Shown here: piece after piece, positions 1 through 14,478 of the stretch
Numbering within the stretch: position 1 is the first letter of the stretch
How the letters are laid out: each line of letters opens with the position of its first letter
DNA from: Cylicocyclus nassatus
Lineage: Eukaryota > Nematoda > Chromadorea > Rhabditida > Strongylidae
DNA length: 64,000 bases
NCBI GenBank assembly: GCA_958299035.1
Contig: CATQJL010000316.1
Location: forward strand, 41,156,025 to 41,220,024
Direction of reading: 5' to 3'
Notes under the pieces: model-generated
The model's database searches: none
Told to the model about the DNA's origin: nothing
Seen by the model: the letters and a program-made list of their open reading frames with translations, nothing else
Made by a program: the position numbers and the translations under genes

Positions 1-183
1 TTCAAACCACGGTTTTTACCATGTCCAAATTTAGCAAATTCTTGGAATGTTTCATTTCAAATTTCTGGAAGAGCTTTGGTAACAGCTAAATAGAGTAAAT
101 AAAGTGCAATACAAAATTCTTTTTGGCGCTGAGTATTTCAATTTCTTGCACAACTCTTCACTTTCGCGAAAATGTTGCACTCA

Positions 184-650
184 CGAGGGAAGGATGGTTG
201 GTCGAAGTGGCCTTTTGAGATGGTTGTACACCATATTGGAGGGCATAAAACGCTGATTCCAAATCTGTCTTCCTTATCTGCGGCGCATTCCTGCACCAGA
301 AGTTATGAACGATTATTAGAGAAAAAATTAAATATACAAATAATATAAAAACAGTAGTAACATTTTTCTAGCGCTCATATGGACCAATAGCAATCTTTCC
401 AGCACTCTATGAGATCAATACTCTTAGATGAGTTATATTTGCACTCCGGTTGTCTAACTCAAGCGCTGGGAAATTTTTTGCAACTGTTTTTATCCCAGAA
501 AAACATTCATTTTGTTGCTCCTTTAAATGCTCATAACTCCTCGTCCAGGAATGCGCCGCAGATAAGGAGAACAGATTTGGAATCAGCATTTTGCGCCCAT
601 CAATATCGTATACAAATTATCGCAAAAGGTCACTTCGACTGACCATCCTG
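184..650. repeat. Foldback repeat with ~110 bp arms
   Basis: 184-310 and 530-650 are inverted copies, with shared blocks GCGCCGCAGATAAGGA, ACAGATTTGGAATCAGC and TCACTTCGAC (imperfect). They probably are the arms of a foldback transposon. Confidence 0.65.
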
Positions 651-3600
651 TCAGAATCTGAAAGTTGCAAGGCAAACATTCAACATCAGCGTTCAAAATC
701 AATTTGACGAAGCAAACGAGTGTTTGCGGTCTCGATATATTAAATTTTGAAAATCTAAGTACAGGCATTGGCTTATAGAACTATGATATTTTTATCCGCT
801 AAGGCCTCATGAATCGGTAAGAAAAAAAACGACTATCGAAAATAAAGGAAGAAGCTCCACTAAATGACACCCGAGTTGCTCGTGATCGATGATCGGTCAG
901 ATTTGAAAAGAAAATGGAATTGTTAACACCAAGAAAAATAATGCCAAAAATTGCAAAGAGCCAGCTGGAGAAACCATTTGCGTTGTGTTTTGTTTACTTT
1001 TTTTAGTCTACTCAACTATCCTTCAGAAGTCTGAAAAGTTTTGAAAATTTGCTAAAGGATATTTATTTTATCTTTCGCGCCTTTGCAATCACTTTGTGAG
1101 TGCAAATGTATTTTCGTTCTTCGTTTTCTAACTGTGACTGTACATGAACTTTTTTAGTATGATTGAGACGCTCTATCAATTACTCATGACATTTTACACG
1201 CTCTCTTTCACTTTGATGTGATAGCAAAAAACACAAGGTTTCCACAGTTTTCAAAGCAAGACGCTGAAACACATTTCTTTTTCAGAGGGCTCACTTAGTG
1301 CATAGCCAAAATGAATTTAATTTATGCTCAAGTGTATCAGCGCATTCGAGTATCAATTCTATCATTATATCCAGATTGAGGGGCTGAACGTTTGTTTGCG
1401 TTCACGTTCAGTACTTTCTGGAGAGGCAACCCTTAATCTAATTTGCTTTCGAAATTATATGGAAGGACTAAGATAGAAAAAGATTAGCAATCTATGTGGA
1501 TATCACATTTACGTCCTCACTTTGATTCTTCGAGGCATGAGTGCTTGCCATTCAGCTTGTGTTTCACTTGTATGTACTACAATAGTTTATCGTCTCGGGA
1601 AAGTAAAGGAAGAAGACGGGGGAAAAGACATAGGAGTGGGACTTAATGCTGATCAAAAGACGTCTCCCGAGCAAGGCGTATTCATCCCGAGCACTACTGA
1701 CAAAAGAAGAGCGTTTAGTCGAAGTGGCGTTTCCACATGAAATGTATGAAGTCTTATAGAGCATGGACTTCAAGCCTGCTTTCGGTACTTGCAGAGCAAT
1801 TCTGGAAGGAGTTATAGAACGCAAAAATTAAAACGCGCAGCTACAACAAAATCGTTCAGAACTGTAGTTTGCGAGCTCAGATGGGGCCAGGATTACTCCA
1901 GGGCGCTTTGTGCAAATTATATCTTCAGTCTAATAATCTTATGCTGGTTGTTACACCTTCTAAACGCCGGAAAGACCTCAACACCTATGATAACCTTAGC
2001 CTAACATTCGAATTTTTGCCTCAAAAAAAAAATCTCGCACCGCCCCTCCAAGCAGATTTGGAAACAGCGTTCCATGCTCCATTTTATGCTCTACTTTACA
2101 GTGTACATTTCATATGGAGGCTCCCTTTGAAGAAGTATGTACGCTTACCTTGTGAGAGAGGCGTGAGTTGCAATGACAGTAATATTTACGAGCATAATTG
2201 CTAAATCTGCGCGAGTCCTATGAGTTCTTTTTGACAAAACAGTTTTTTGAAACATTAACGCAAATGTGTGACTGTATGAGAAGACGTAGTTCGTAGTAGC
2301 TCATTCAGAATGTTCAAGTGCCATAATGCTATAAGTACTCATAATCAAAAAAAAGTGTATCACATAATTTTCTTCTTTTGGTATTTATCCGAGGAATTTC
2401 TTCGAACCAAAATTGTTTTTTACAAAGCAGGTATGTCACACATAACACGATAATTGCATTACAACGCGCTTCACGGGCAGAATGGTACCTCTCGAAAGTC
2501 CAAAAGCTGTTTTTTGCCTCTTAGTCGATGTAAAGCATACGGGGCAGTAATCGAGCGGACATGGTGCACAGAAAGCTTTTCTTTTCTGAATTGTTTTCAG
2601 AAAAAGGTTGAAAAACAGCCGATCAACGATTTAGAAGTGATTTTTTTCAATGGATGGTTTTATCAGGGAAACAGGATTAGAAGTTCATACTGTGAAGTGT
2701 TTTCTTTTGAGTGAGTCTATACATTTCTCTCATGTTTTTGAACAAACATTATTTGATCTAAGGATTATTATTGATAATTTATAAAAAACATGCCAGAAGA
2801 AGATGGGAAGAATACCAAAAATCTTTGTTTTATGCAGGTTCAACGAATCTATCAACTTGTATATCTAGAGAATATCAGATATGAAAACATTTTTCAGCTT
2901 CTTTTCAGTTTTTCATGATGATGAAAATAATGATTTCCAAACTATTTGCTGTATCGTCTAACTATATTTCCCACTCTTTTTCTGCTGCGTTTTTTGAAGA
3001 TGGTTATTGATCCTTTACTGGAAATGACTGTTGACGTAAAAGTAAAAATCAATGTTGAGTTTTTTGTTCGCATACGCTACTTTCAAAAAACATTTTAAGT
3101 CCTCATGGGCGTCGCTACGATAATCTAGCCAAGTTGACGGAGAGTCGAATTGCAAGAGTAAATCTACGAAAATTGCACGAAACTTGGCCTTCAGCTTAGC
3201 CGATTTAGCGAACTCAATCCCTTGCCAAGGACTTTGCGTCCTGAGACCAAAGTTCGATGAGCATGGTCATTTGGGCCATGAAGGAGACCTAGTACGGTGT
3301 AAAGAGTAAGGTCCTACACAAAACATGAAGATATGATATTACGGATTTCTGCAAAAATATTTGGAACAAGGTCCCATTTTCTCGTTTTTCGAACGTTGCC
3401 TGTTCATAAAGTGGTTTCTCAAAATAGCAACATTTAAGTTTACCAGGGCAGACTACAATCAGGATCGGGATGGCTTATAAACTAGCAGGATATCATTTTA
3501 GGGCGAAAACCAAAGGGGATGCGGTTTTTGTGGGTCCGAAATAAGGGTTTCTTTTCTTTCAAAAGACCTTTCGTTTTTTAGCCGATTCGGATATTTCGGA

Positions 3601-6521
3601 TAAGGGTCAATGGGGATTTCGTAAAATTCTGCCAAAGTCAAGGGGAACTTTGTTTTTTTTGAATTTCGACAAGCCACCTCGTGCCTAGCCCTGATTATAA
3701 TAGTCATTTTAAGCTGGAAAACACCAAACGATTTAACCCTTCATCAACAAAACTGCGTAATCAAAAGTATTCGAACTCATACAGTAACTGTGTTCGAAGC
3801 ATCGCGCACTTTAACTTAATATACTAGTCTATAACAGCGAGCATGATACCATCGACAGGCTTATACAGTCTAGAAGATTTGTTGAATATTGATGTAATAA
3901 GCCCATAAATTTATAGTATGACCGATCCTATGGACGGGCAGGATTTCAGCTCTCGAAATTAGGAAATTCTCTTTCCTCGATTGCAGATTGTCTCAGAGAG
4001 AGTTTCAAGTACGTAGGTATAAATGAACATTCTTTTCTTTGGGTGTGCTATTATGTCTTGAGAGAGTCTAGGAATGAGTTTAGGAAAATCTTGACTCCTG
4101 ATATCTACCAATATGAAAAAAACCCATGCGCCCTTCTCATGTGTACAGAGAACAGTGAATATATTTCCTAAGCTTGAAAATGCGTCTGTGGCAATTTATA
4201 GCTACTAAAATGGCCTTATGCCTTCTTCTACTTGTTATATACGTTTATAACCCCAACCTTTGGAAACGCTAGTAACCGTACTACATTCCCGCAGAGTTTT
4301 TCTGGGAACTGTGATGTTATTGACAACCTTTCAAGACCGGATTCCCAAAACTGAATGAAGAGACGCACAGATCCAACATATCGTTAGTTGCTTGAGGAGG
4401 CGAGAAAAGGATATCAACATGATTGGAGAATGGAAACAAAGAAGAAGAGAGAAATTTTGTTTGCTAAATATATCAAATTGGCCCTAATGGACGCGGAAGC
4501 CGCAAATGACAGGTGAACGCTGGAGAGAGAGAAATGCAACTGAAACTGGTCAGGTGGCATTGACTATCTCACTAAACGGATATGACGATGCGGTTGAAAT
4601 TCAAGAACATACTAAGAATAAAGAAAATACGATGAAAATGTAAAGAAAATTCTAGAGAATAATTCACCGAAATTTTCGCTCAAAAGCTGCGCATGACAGG
4701 GTCCGACCACAACTTTGTTCTTTAGTGTAAATTTCTTCGCATCTGTGCTATGAAAGCCGACGATTAGCATATTTCTTCCCCCCCCCCCCCCGACTATAAA
4801 GAACGCTAGGGAGCTGTAAATGGTGATTTGTTCATTGTGAGGGTGGAAGATATGCGACCTCCTGCTGCGATCGCAGACGGAGACAACCACAGATAGGATT
4901 GAAAACTTGAAAAGCTGCTAATCCCTTCTCAGCGAACAGTCTAAATCTAATGGATTCGATTATCAGCTCCGAAAAGGGTCTAATTTTATTTCGAAACCCT
5001 GCCTGAAAACAGAAACAAAACATATCTGGACTCTTGCTAAATGCTCCGCAGAAAGGATTTGTGCAGGCCTCCTTTTTTCTAAACCTCACTTCTCCAAAAA
5101 TTTATCAAATTGGTGCAAAAATAATGTTCGTTTTCTTAGGCCTATTTTTCCGACACCTTTTTTCCACCAAACTTTCTTTTCGATATAGATTTTGCATAAG
5201 ATTGGAAAGCCATCTTCATGTAATTTCTAATGGTGGCGCAATTAGGCTTCAACTCTCATCTGTGAGAATGTCATCAGCATTTTGCATAGCCGCGCTCAGA
5301 TTCGAAATTTCATTGTTTTAACTTTGTTGCCCATATTTCAGGCGCGGATAAACAAATTCTTTCGAAAACATACCTTTTGCATGGAATGAGTACTGTTCAA
5401 ATACTGCACGCTCAAATTAGATTTTTTAAAAAATCTGTACTTAGAAATCCAAGCACCAAAGTAGATGCTCGCTGCTGGCATTCTATGTCTCAAAAATTTC
5501 ATATAATCAACGCATTCGTCAAAGCTTCGCATTTCTGTAGGCGTGAGATTAGCATTCTATCTACAATTTTTGCAGATTTACTTAGCTATTCAGTGAATCA
5601 AGGAATAATTTACACTTGAGACTCTCAGGCCTACTGTAGGTAGGCTCAAAAAAGTGAAAATTTTAGATTTTTATCTTCTCTTTTCGCATCTTCTTCGTTG
5701 TAGTATACTTTCTATACACACGTACACTACCGGCTTGCGGCTACAAAGTAAGCTACTAATCACTTATAGAAACATAACTCAAAGGGAATTGTAATCTCCC
5801 AAAGTTTATAGAAAAAATACTATTGGTTTTTTGACATACGCTCTTCTTTCTATTTGCCATATCGGTATGAGCAGGGCCGCCTTAAATTGAGAGAGGTTCA
5901 CTGCTTTTGATGGTCTTGATTAATTCAAGAATTCAAAGACTAGACAAAGCTATAGCTTTTCGCACCAACCTAATATGTTTGGAGGTAATTGTGAGTCAAA
6001 ATTTTCAACAAAACTAGCAAAAACTAACAAAAACTAACAAAAAACAACACTAGCAAGGTATACCGTTATCTAGCACATAGGTTAGTATTGCAGCAACACT
6101 GTGGTCTAACTTCTTATCAACTTCAGGAATCACCTTTCTTTTTCAAACATCGGATAGCAGACTCATTGTACATGAGAACAATATTTTCAACTCCAAAAAA
6201 GAATCAAGGTATTACATAGGCAACAAAAGGATGAAGTCGTTTGTAAAGGACAGTATCAGAAAAAAATGCATTTCACGAAATGGAGTTTGTCGATCCAAAA
6301 GTTTGTACTAGTAAACATCTGCAGTAATCATAACACCTATTATGTCAAAGAGATTAACCTTCAATATAAATATATGTGTGGCCAGCAAAAGCAAAAAGAT
6401 AATGCAATGCTCAGCCTATTATTGAATCATTATTATTGAACTTATTCAATTCGCCTGATGGGTGATGCGAGAAAATGTAAGAAAAACTACTCCATTGAAT
6501 GGAAGATTAAAATCTACATAG
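651..6521. other. No gene seen
   Basis: AT-rich, only short stop-bounded frames, no splice-supported exons. Partial repeats resembling the 184-650 arms occur near 1690-1870 and 2050-2130. Confidence 0.5.
4778..4791. repeat. Poly-C tract (14)
   Basis: Fourteen C residues in AT-rich DNA. On the minus strand this is a G-quadruplex-capable run. Confidence 0.9.
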
Positions 6522-6569
6522 CAATTTTTTTCACTCCTAAAACGAAGTAATTAGGAGTGAAAAAAATTG
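6522..6569. repeat. Perfect 19 bp inverted repeat, 10 nt loop
   Basis: Arms 6522-6540 and 6551-6569 are exactly complementary (CAATTTTTTTCACTCCTAA). No gene adjoins it. Confidence 0.85.
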
Positions 6570-9500
6570 ACGAAAATATGACTGCGTTGTCTGGCCCTTA
6601 GTGATGAGTTACCTAATATAAATCCTAGAGACGATAAATTTCTTACGCTAATCTACTGCGATGCGACTTATTCCTCGAAAGCCAGCGATGCGAAAACATC
6701 CAAAGCGAGAACACCCAACTAGAACTTTTAGAAATACTACCGTATTGACACTTCAATGCCAAATATGATGTGCGTAGCTTGTTGACATATATGCAACAAA
6801 AATCACACTAGTATATGATGACTAGTTTCACTTTGACTACATAGTTACTGTTTTTATCGCACCTTCTCCCGAGATATTTTTGAGTCAGTGAGTAGCTTTT
6901 ATTTTCTCAAAAATAAGTAAAGCTTACAAACGAATGAATAAGTCAAAAAGCGCTAAGGTAAACTGGAAAAGCTTGCTGCTGCAGTGAGATATTGGAAGAT
7001 GAAAAAAGAGAGTGATAACTCCTATACAAAATTGCTTCAGTAAATAAAAACGTTATAAAGATGCCAAAAAAGGCCAGGTGCTCAAAATGATGAGCTTCAA
7101 TTTTTTTATAATTTCTGAAGCTAGGATCGCCGGTTAACCAGACGTAGATGTTCGAAATAGAGCCAGCAGTTTTGGCAGAAGGTAGCTGCCCAAGGTACCT
7201 TCAGCCTACTCTGTCAATTTGGAACTTAAGAGTCTATTCGATTGAAGGTCTACCCCTGGTGTTTCCATGAGAAATGTGAAAGTTTCATCGATATGATTTA
7301 GAAGATTAAAAATTGAACATAAAGAGGTTTCGATGATAATGAAGCGACTGCTTTCCAAAATTCTAGACGTAGCACTAGCCGGTGTAGATGAAACTGAAGA
7401 TGAACACGACTTCCATGTTTTCAATGGACAAAATCCATAGCCTACGAGAAAAGAAACACCAGACTGGAAGAAATTTCATCATTACGCTTTAACTCTACAG
7501 TGGAAGTCCAAGCTCGAAAGCGTCTTTCTTTTGAGTGGAAAGAAATGATCGTATTGTCATTTGAGTAGAGTTTAGAGAATGACTCCAACACGAATTTGTA
7601 TTACCAATAAATAGCCTTAGTGACATGTTTTAATAGAACCCTTTTGCGACTGTAAAATTTCTGCACTTTAGAACAGTAGTGAGCCTTTCCTTCAAGACTT
7701 TCCTACTGTATTGATGCTCCTTATTTCCTGTAGAAATATGTCCACAGTGACCTCCTGAGAGGGAACGGAAGAGCTACGGACAGCAATTTTCCTAGCGACT
7801 GGTCGAAGATTGACTCAGCGTAATATGTAGCGACAAAAAGAAGAGCGACGACCATCGTCGAAGAGGCGACACCAAAACGAAAGCGCCGAAAGCAGCAAAT
7901 GTGAATAGGGCGCAGGTTGGAACAATAACCGCGCACCTGTCGAGCGAAAAAGTTGACTCCCCGCTTGGAAATGAGGTAGTCGATCGATCTGAAGCTTGAT
8001 AACTGGAATGGGATGCTGCCAGCACAACACATGAGTGACGACGCCAGTCACGGCAACAACCCGCCCGCATTTTCCTTGCTTAGCCCAATTATTGCTCGTC
8101 ACCGTCTCCGCTAGTGCTTGAACCAGCGCTTGTCTGTCAAAAATGGAAACAAATTTAACGACAGAAGAGGTTGCACCGTCGTCAATATACGGTGTACGCA
8201 ATGTAAAAATTTATTATGACAGCCAAAAAAATCTCTCGGTATATGCATAACTTCAATCAGCCTAAATGTTCAAGAAAGCGCATTTTTTCAGGCTTTAAGT
8301 CTTCATTAAGTTCATACAAAATGAGGGCTTCCCCTCCTTCAACAATGAGTAGCGAATTTTTCGGTTATCTGCATGGGTTATGAAATTAAGTAAGTAAGTT
8401 TATTTGCAAATGTTCGAAATAATTTTCCAAATTCAGTTACCTGTATAAAAATCATTTTTCGTCTCGCTCAATCTGAAAGAGGCTGCAAAATCAAGGATAG
8501 CTCTCAAGTAACTTAGACGGATTTCAATTCAATCTAATGAAAATATATGAAATTAACCACTATATTCAGGAGCTGTGATTGAGCGTCAACTTGAACACAC
8601 CGCATGTGGTGTGCAATCGCACACATATACCATAATATGTAACAGCTAGTTATGGAGCTGGAAACAATAACGCTGCTCGTCTGTAGAAAGCTATGCTAAT
8701 TTTGTAGTGTGCATTGCATGGAAACTTCTACCCAAGGCCAAAATACGGAGAACAGAGAACCTAACGCAATGTGTGGCATAAATTGCAATGTTGAGTCAAC
8801 TACTACAATTTTTTTTCAAAACGAGTAAGTTCTCCTGAGAGCCTGCAGAATTTGTATAACATTCACTATACGAAAATCGTCTTCAACAAGAAAAGCAAAA
8901 TTGGATTTGAGTCCACCAAAGTACGGTAATTCTGTGGATAACGTTTAATTCAATACGTAACGTATTATGGCGACCCACACAATATCAATGTTGTGCGTAA
9001 AATAAAGAATTTTGCTAACCACCGGCCACATCTTACGCCCGCTCAAGTTTCTAGTATTTCTTTTTTTTTATCTTCAAGACATCAAGGAGACATTTTGAAG
9101 ATGCGAAAGGTCTATGCAAATTGTCGACCATTTCTAGGATTAGACCCTCGATGTGAACATGCGCGTAACTGCCCATGACAGTTTGGAAAATGACTGGACA
9201 TTTGTTGTATGAGCTGTTCCGTGTCCACATTTAAAGTCTTTGATGTTTTTGAAGCCAGGAAAGGTACATACACTATTCATCATTCCAGCACTCGCTTTGT
9301 ATAATTGTACCGTTTTCAACACCTGACGCATAAATGGCCATTAACGTAAAGAAAATGTGGAGAAGCAATGGAAGATGGGCAGAAATCAGTCACTAGAACT
9401 AAAAGAGAGCCAGGGTTTATTTTGAAGGTGTATCTACGCAAAATGCTTTCAAAAGTATTTTGACCCTGCAATTACACAAAGAGACTACTTGAATGGGGGC

Positions 9501-12500
9501 AAATGTAGGAAGACGGGCTGAGTACTACAAAGTGCTCCCATGCCAATAGAAACCGGTAAGGAATTACTTATAAGTTAGGGCTGTATTAGAAGGGTTGCTT
9601 TTTTGAATACTGCATAAATAAGTGCTGAAGTAAAGCATCGATTCTGAATATTTTTAGTGCAAAATGTGTGTAAATAAGTCAACCAGAGTAATCGAGAAGC
9701 TACCATTTTTGGGCAGTTGCTTTTTGCGTCATTTCGTGAGTGCGAAAAAGCCTGTCTAGAGGAATTACCATTTTGAAAGTATTTCGAGAACAAGAAGAAC
9801 TTCTTACGTATTTTCTAGATACTAACTAGAATTCTCATACTCGTTTTTAGAAGCAATTAACACTTTTCCTAGCAATCTGGTTATGCATTGCGATGCAGTC
9901 GTACCAGATCGACTCTCGCAAAGTCACAATTGTATGAAAAAAAGAATAATCTTCGCGAAAACTAGGAAGAGGATGAAAGCCTCCCGATTGAGCGACCTCG
10001 GCTCCAAAAAACCCGAGTGAGGACTACCTCTTCTCAAGGACGAGCTACTCAAGCAACGATTAGGAAGTTCGGGTTTCGTTCAATGTCATACCAATTGAGC
10101 AGGTACGGAAATAGTACAAATTTCCCAGCAAATTCCACAAAACGGGAGTTGGTTTGTAGGATGAAAAATAACAAAATTGTTCGAATTTTTATTCTAGATT
10201 ATTTTCGTGCACAATAATTCTCTATTTCGATAGAGTTCCAATCGTTCTCATTCCAGGCAAGAGCAACTTGGCAAAGCTGAAATTCAAATTTTCAATCCTT
10301 CAGATAGAAATCTCAAAAGTCCTAAGTTACTTACAACTTGAGGTGAGCGTGGCAGTGGCTTACAGCTTCGTAGAGACGAGACAGGCACTTTCTGCAATTT
10401 TGCATAAATTACCAGCCAAAAACTTCAGAATTGTGCTAGAACTCACCTTGACATCACATGAACTTTTCACTAAGACCATATGAAAACTATAGGTTGAGTA
10501 AAGCTTTCCCCCATTGGGAACACTGACTTTTGTAGCCTAAATTATTCCTTTCAATGTATAATATAGTCAGCAATGAAAACTGACTTGGTAGCTTTCACCA
10601 TTTGGAACCCACCATACAGTATCTTGAATTTGTCCATTTGAACTTAGCAAGGCACTCCTATAGATTAGATTCTGTAAATCAGAAATTGAGTAATTGACTA
10701 CATTCGAGTATATATTTTAATCAATCGTTTGCTTGAAACGCTTCTGAAAAGCCAAATCCGAAATCAAAACTGATTGTCCTGTGAGAAACATATTCTAGTG
10801 AGGTTGAAGTTTCGGAATAAATCTAAAACTAAACAAAAAATCAAACAATTTGAAGAATTAATCTTAGTTGTCAAGATGCTTAATTTGGCATGTAATAGTG
10901 ATCATGGTTATGTGCTAAGCATTTTTTAGTTATTTGGCCTGTTTAGAGTCGACCGTGCCAAGGCCGTTCCAACGCCGTGTTCGCGCTGTGCCGAAAGGTA
11001 GATCGATCAATACGAGGGGCGTCCACATAGTTTCTGGAAAGGAGCTAGCGTGGAGCTGAAACGGCGCTGACACGGCGTCGACGTACGGGGTTCTGGAAGC
11101 TGTCTTCAAAGACTTAGAGAATATGTGGGAAAATTCAACGTTTTATTTTCAGCTTTTCATGCTGATTTCGCGACTGCATTACTTATTCAAGAAGGCAGTT
11201 GGTGCAAACTTTTGTCACCGCTATGTCTTCTTTTGCAGATACTCCTTATCATTGACTATGGGGACAATTGCAAAATTGCTAACTTGGCCAAACGTCAGAC
11301 AGAAAATGACAGATTTTTTGACTATGTACTCGTCTTGACATTGACAGGAACAACAGACATACTTTTTTTCTTCCAGAAAAAAATATTCTCAACGGCATAC
11401 TGCACCACGCTTAACACTGAACCCAATTTTCAGTAACAAATCTTCTGACACATTTCTATGACATGAGTATTATTACTTTTGAAAATACTGTTTACGATTA
11501 CAATCATAAAATAGCAGCGTTTATGAAAACTGTTATGTTGTCGCAAAGATTATGTCGTTTCAAGGTGTGACTTGTCGTGAATTCAGTGAAATTATTCTTT
11601 AGGATGTGTTCAGACCTGCCAGCGGGGCCATTCAGCGCAGTGCTGGCGCTGCGCTAAGACGTTGATCGATCAATATGGCGCGTATGCATTTGTGGCACGA
11701 CGCTGGCACGGACTTAGCACAGCATTGGCACCCGAGCAGTTCGGACGCTGCTAAGAACCACTGCATACGAACCCGGAGGAACTTGTTACAGAAACTGTTT
11801 GATTTCTCACTCTTCAAATTGTATCTGAATAGATATAATAGAAATTGTTTCTGCACAAGTAATTTCTAAGAGTGAAGACAAATAGGCAAATTGAACTATA
11901 ATTACGCTGTACCTGTTAAGCGGAGAAATGTTGAGTGTTTACAAGACATTTTGATTTTTTTATCTGAAATTTTGATTTATTCATTGTCTCCTCTCTAAGT
12001 GGAAGCTTTCATTAGAAGCCATGCGTTAAACGATTTAAAGTGATAGAACAATCACTTCTCAGCGCATCAATAAATCAAACATGATTGGTATTTCCGGCAG
12101 CAGATCGCTGTTTGCGTGTCAATCAAAAACAGGAACAAACAGAAATTTTTTGGTGTTGAGGGGGTGTTGGAGGAGAGAAAAATAGCAAACATCTGCTAGT
12201 GCAAACGAGAGTATTATTTTCTTTGGTTATTCAAGCAAACTAGTGACGCAAGCAAGTAATGCGAAAGCAAAATTGCTGGCTCGGGTTGCATGTCTCAAAG
12301 AGCCAAGCCTGTTACAGTCATTCATTTTCTTTTTGGGAAGAATTATTAGGTTGTCTCATAATTAATACACGTTTTTCTAACCTCTTTTTGAAAAAGCTGA
12401 TATACAAAGAAGAACCATTTTTCTCCAAAACCCTTTGCAGTGCCCGAAAGCACGATTCTTCTAGTTTCTATATGTGCTTTCGTTTTCATGAATCTTTGTT

Positions 12501-13564
12501 CAAACCGGATTTCCATGCATTCAAAAACATGTGACTAAAACACAAAATTCTTTCCTTTCACTCTCTGAGCTCTACATAAATTCATGAAAAGTAGACGAAT
12601 TTAGTTCAAAAATTATGCATACGATTTCGAAGATTTGTCCTACAAAGCTTGTCAATATCAAATTTTTGAGAAATGCTGAGCTTAGAAATCTTGTCTCAAG
12701 ATTGGCTGGTCGCTGAGCCCCATCTATGTTGCATAAAAATCTTAGACAAGAAGCGACTGTACAAAATTCGGTAGTTTCACCTAGAGCGGATCTAGAGCTA
12801 ATGCTAGAAAACGGCAGCATTTTGTCGTCCTTCCAAGGAGAAAAAATAAGAAAAATCCCAAAAAGGTGGTTTTTTTGGAGTTTCTAGAGTGCTGAAAAAA
12901 ATGACTGCATTTGGTTTTTTTGCAAATCTTCTCATAAAAAAATGTCGTAACTCCAAACTTCACTTCGTTGTACAAGCTACCGTCGGCTATATAATGAGCA
13001 AAGTTTGCGCGATCCTAGGGCATTCAAGAGCGAGTTAAGCTCTTTAAAAGTGTAAGCTTCTAAAAAAATGTTTGAAAATTTATCGATCTAAGAAATTTTT
13101 TCAGACAATGACTACAACCTAACAAAAGCATGCGTTATACAGTAAAAGGTTAGACTGTTTGCAGTGGTTTATGCTCAAAAAAACTCAGATGTTTTGGTGT
13201 AGCGCCAATGAGTACAGTAGACTAGCAATTAGTAAAACTTCAAATATCGCTGTGCAAGCGCGGTAAGCTGAACAAAACCAGACCATTAGATTTTCTTTTC
13301 CATCTACGCGATATTCTCTCAAATAGCTGCCCAGGTTGTGAACAAAATTGCTTATATTTGAAATTCCCATCAAAAAGCTTAAATTTTTCAGCTTTTTCAG
13401 GAGGAAACGAACGTTTTTTTAGTCAGTTCCAGAGATTTTTTTGAAGGGAGAATTTTTGGAATGAAAGAGCGTGGCAAGGCGCTCTTTTGAAAAATTTCTA
13501 AGACGTTTCTCAAAGTTTAGCCTTTGCAGTAGGTGCTTGCTGTAAATAGAATCAAGACGAAATA
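6570..13564. other. No firm gene; two weak coding hints
   Basis: 7302-7439 (+) is open for about 46 codons after a TTTAG and ends in an acidic stretch. 7740-8200 (-) is GC-rich and open in three frames, one with a hydrophobic segment. Neither has a confirmed splice chain. Confidence 0.4.
11607..11765. repeat. GC-rich repeat around TTGATCGATCAA
   Basis: The palindrome at 11662-11673 is flanked by GCTGGCGCTGCGC and CGCTGGCACGG blocks. Related copies lie at about 10950-11095 (GATCGATCAATACG at 11001) and 37675-37812 (GATCGATTAATACG at 37712). Confidence 0.6.
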
Positions 13565-14478
13565 TTGGGTTGTTTCAAAAGTTCTACCCGTTTTCGAACT
13601 TTGATTTTGATTCACCGTAGCTCTTCTCAGAAATAATCTTTGCAGTTGCTATAAACTGTATTACAATCTGCATTTCTTTGGCTATTCTGCGCACTCTTTA
13701 AGATTACTGCAGTAACAGTGGAGAAGATTTTATAGTCGAAAATCGAGGAACATCTCCTTGTAGAAACCTTCACTTTGCAAAAGCATAACTTGATTTGGAA
13801 TATAGCTGAGTTGCACAAGCACTGCTCACAGTGTAGCCCATAGTCGACTGAGCAGTACCGCTAACTTTGGATTTCATCAAACTTTTTCTTAAAAATTTTG
13901 TACTGAAAAATCCGAAAGAACCCACTTATTTTGCTCTTTTTGAGGGGGCAAAAAATGCAATTTTTTGACATTTTTGATTTTGTTCGCCAAACCAAGAAAT
14001 CTTTTCGTTCTTCTAGTAGCAGTTGTTATAGCTCTAATCTTACTATAAAGAGTAAAAGTTCCGCGATTGCAATATGTTTATGATTTTTATGCGACTTGAA
14101 GGGACCATAAAGACATGTTATGTTTGAGCTGAAAATTTATAGGTTCAAAATTTTTTCTGAAATCATATCTCGATGAGCGTTTCGTAGCACAAGTCTCCAG
14201 CAAACATTATGTATGTTTAAAAAAAATTTTTTTCTTTTGGCTGTAGATTTCAAGGCGATAGAGCAAAGAGGAAAATTTTCACATTTGTTCCGCCGTCTTT
14301 TTAAAATACGCAACCACACGGCGAACAAAGATCTATGAAAACGAAAATATGCTTGAAAAACTAGAGGAAAAGAGCTTTTGAATGATGTAAGCATTGTTTA
14401 TGAAAAATGGTTTCTTCCTTCAAAATCGGCAGTTCAAAAAAGGTATCGAAAACGGGTAGAACTTTTGAAACAACCCAA
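13565..14478. mobile_element. Mariner-like non-autonomous element
   Basis: 33 bp terminal inverted repeats starting TTGGGTTGTTTCAAAAGTTC, identical at both ends and flanked by TA. 914 bp. No intact transposase frame. Confidence 0.85.

Noticed and set aside
7302..7439. Plus-strand open stretch with an acidic C-terminus after a TTTAG
   Set aside because: Only about 46 codons, no partner exon in phase and no recognisable motif.
7740..8201. GC-rich minus-strand block open in three frames, one with a hydrophobic segment
   Set aside because: Overlapping open frames are expected from the GC content. I could not choose a frame or find a consistent splice chain.
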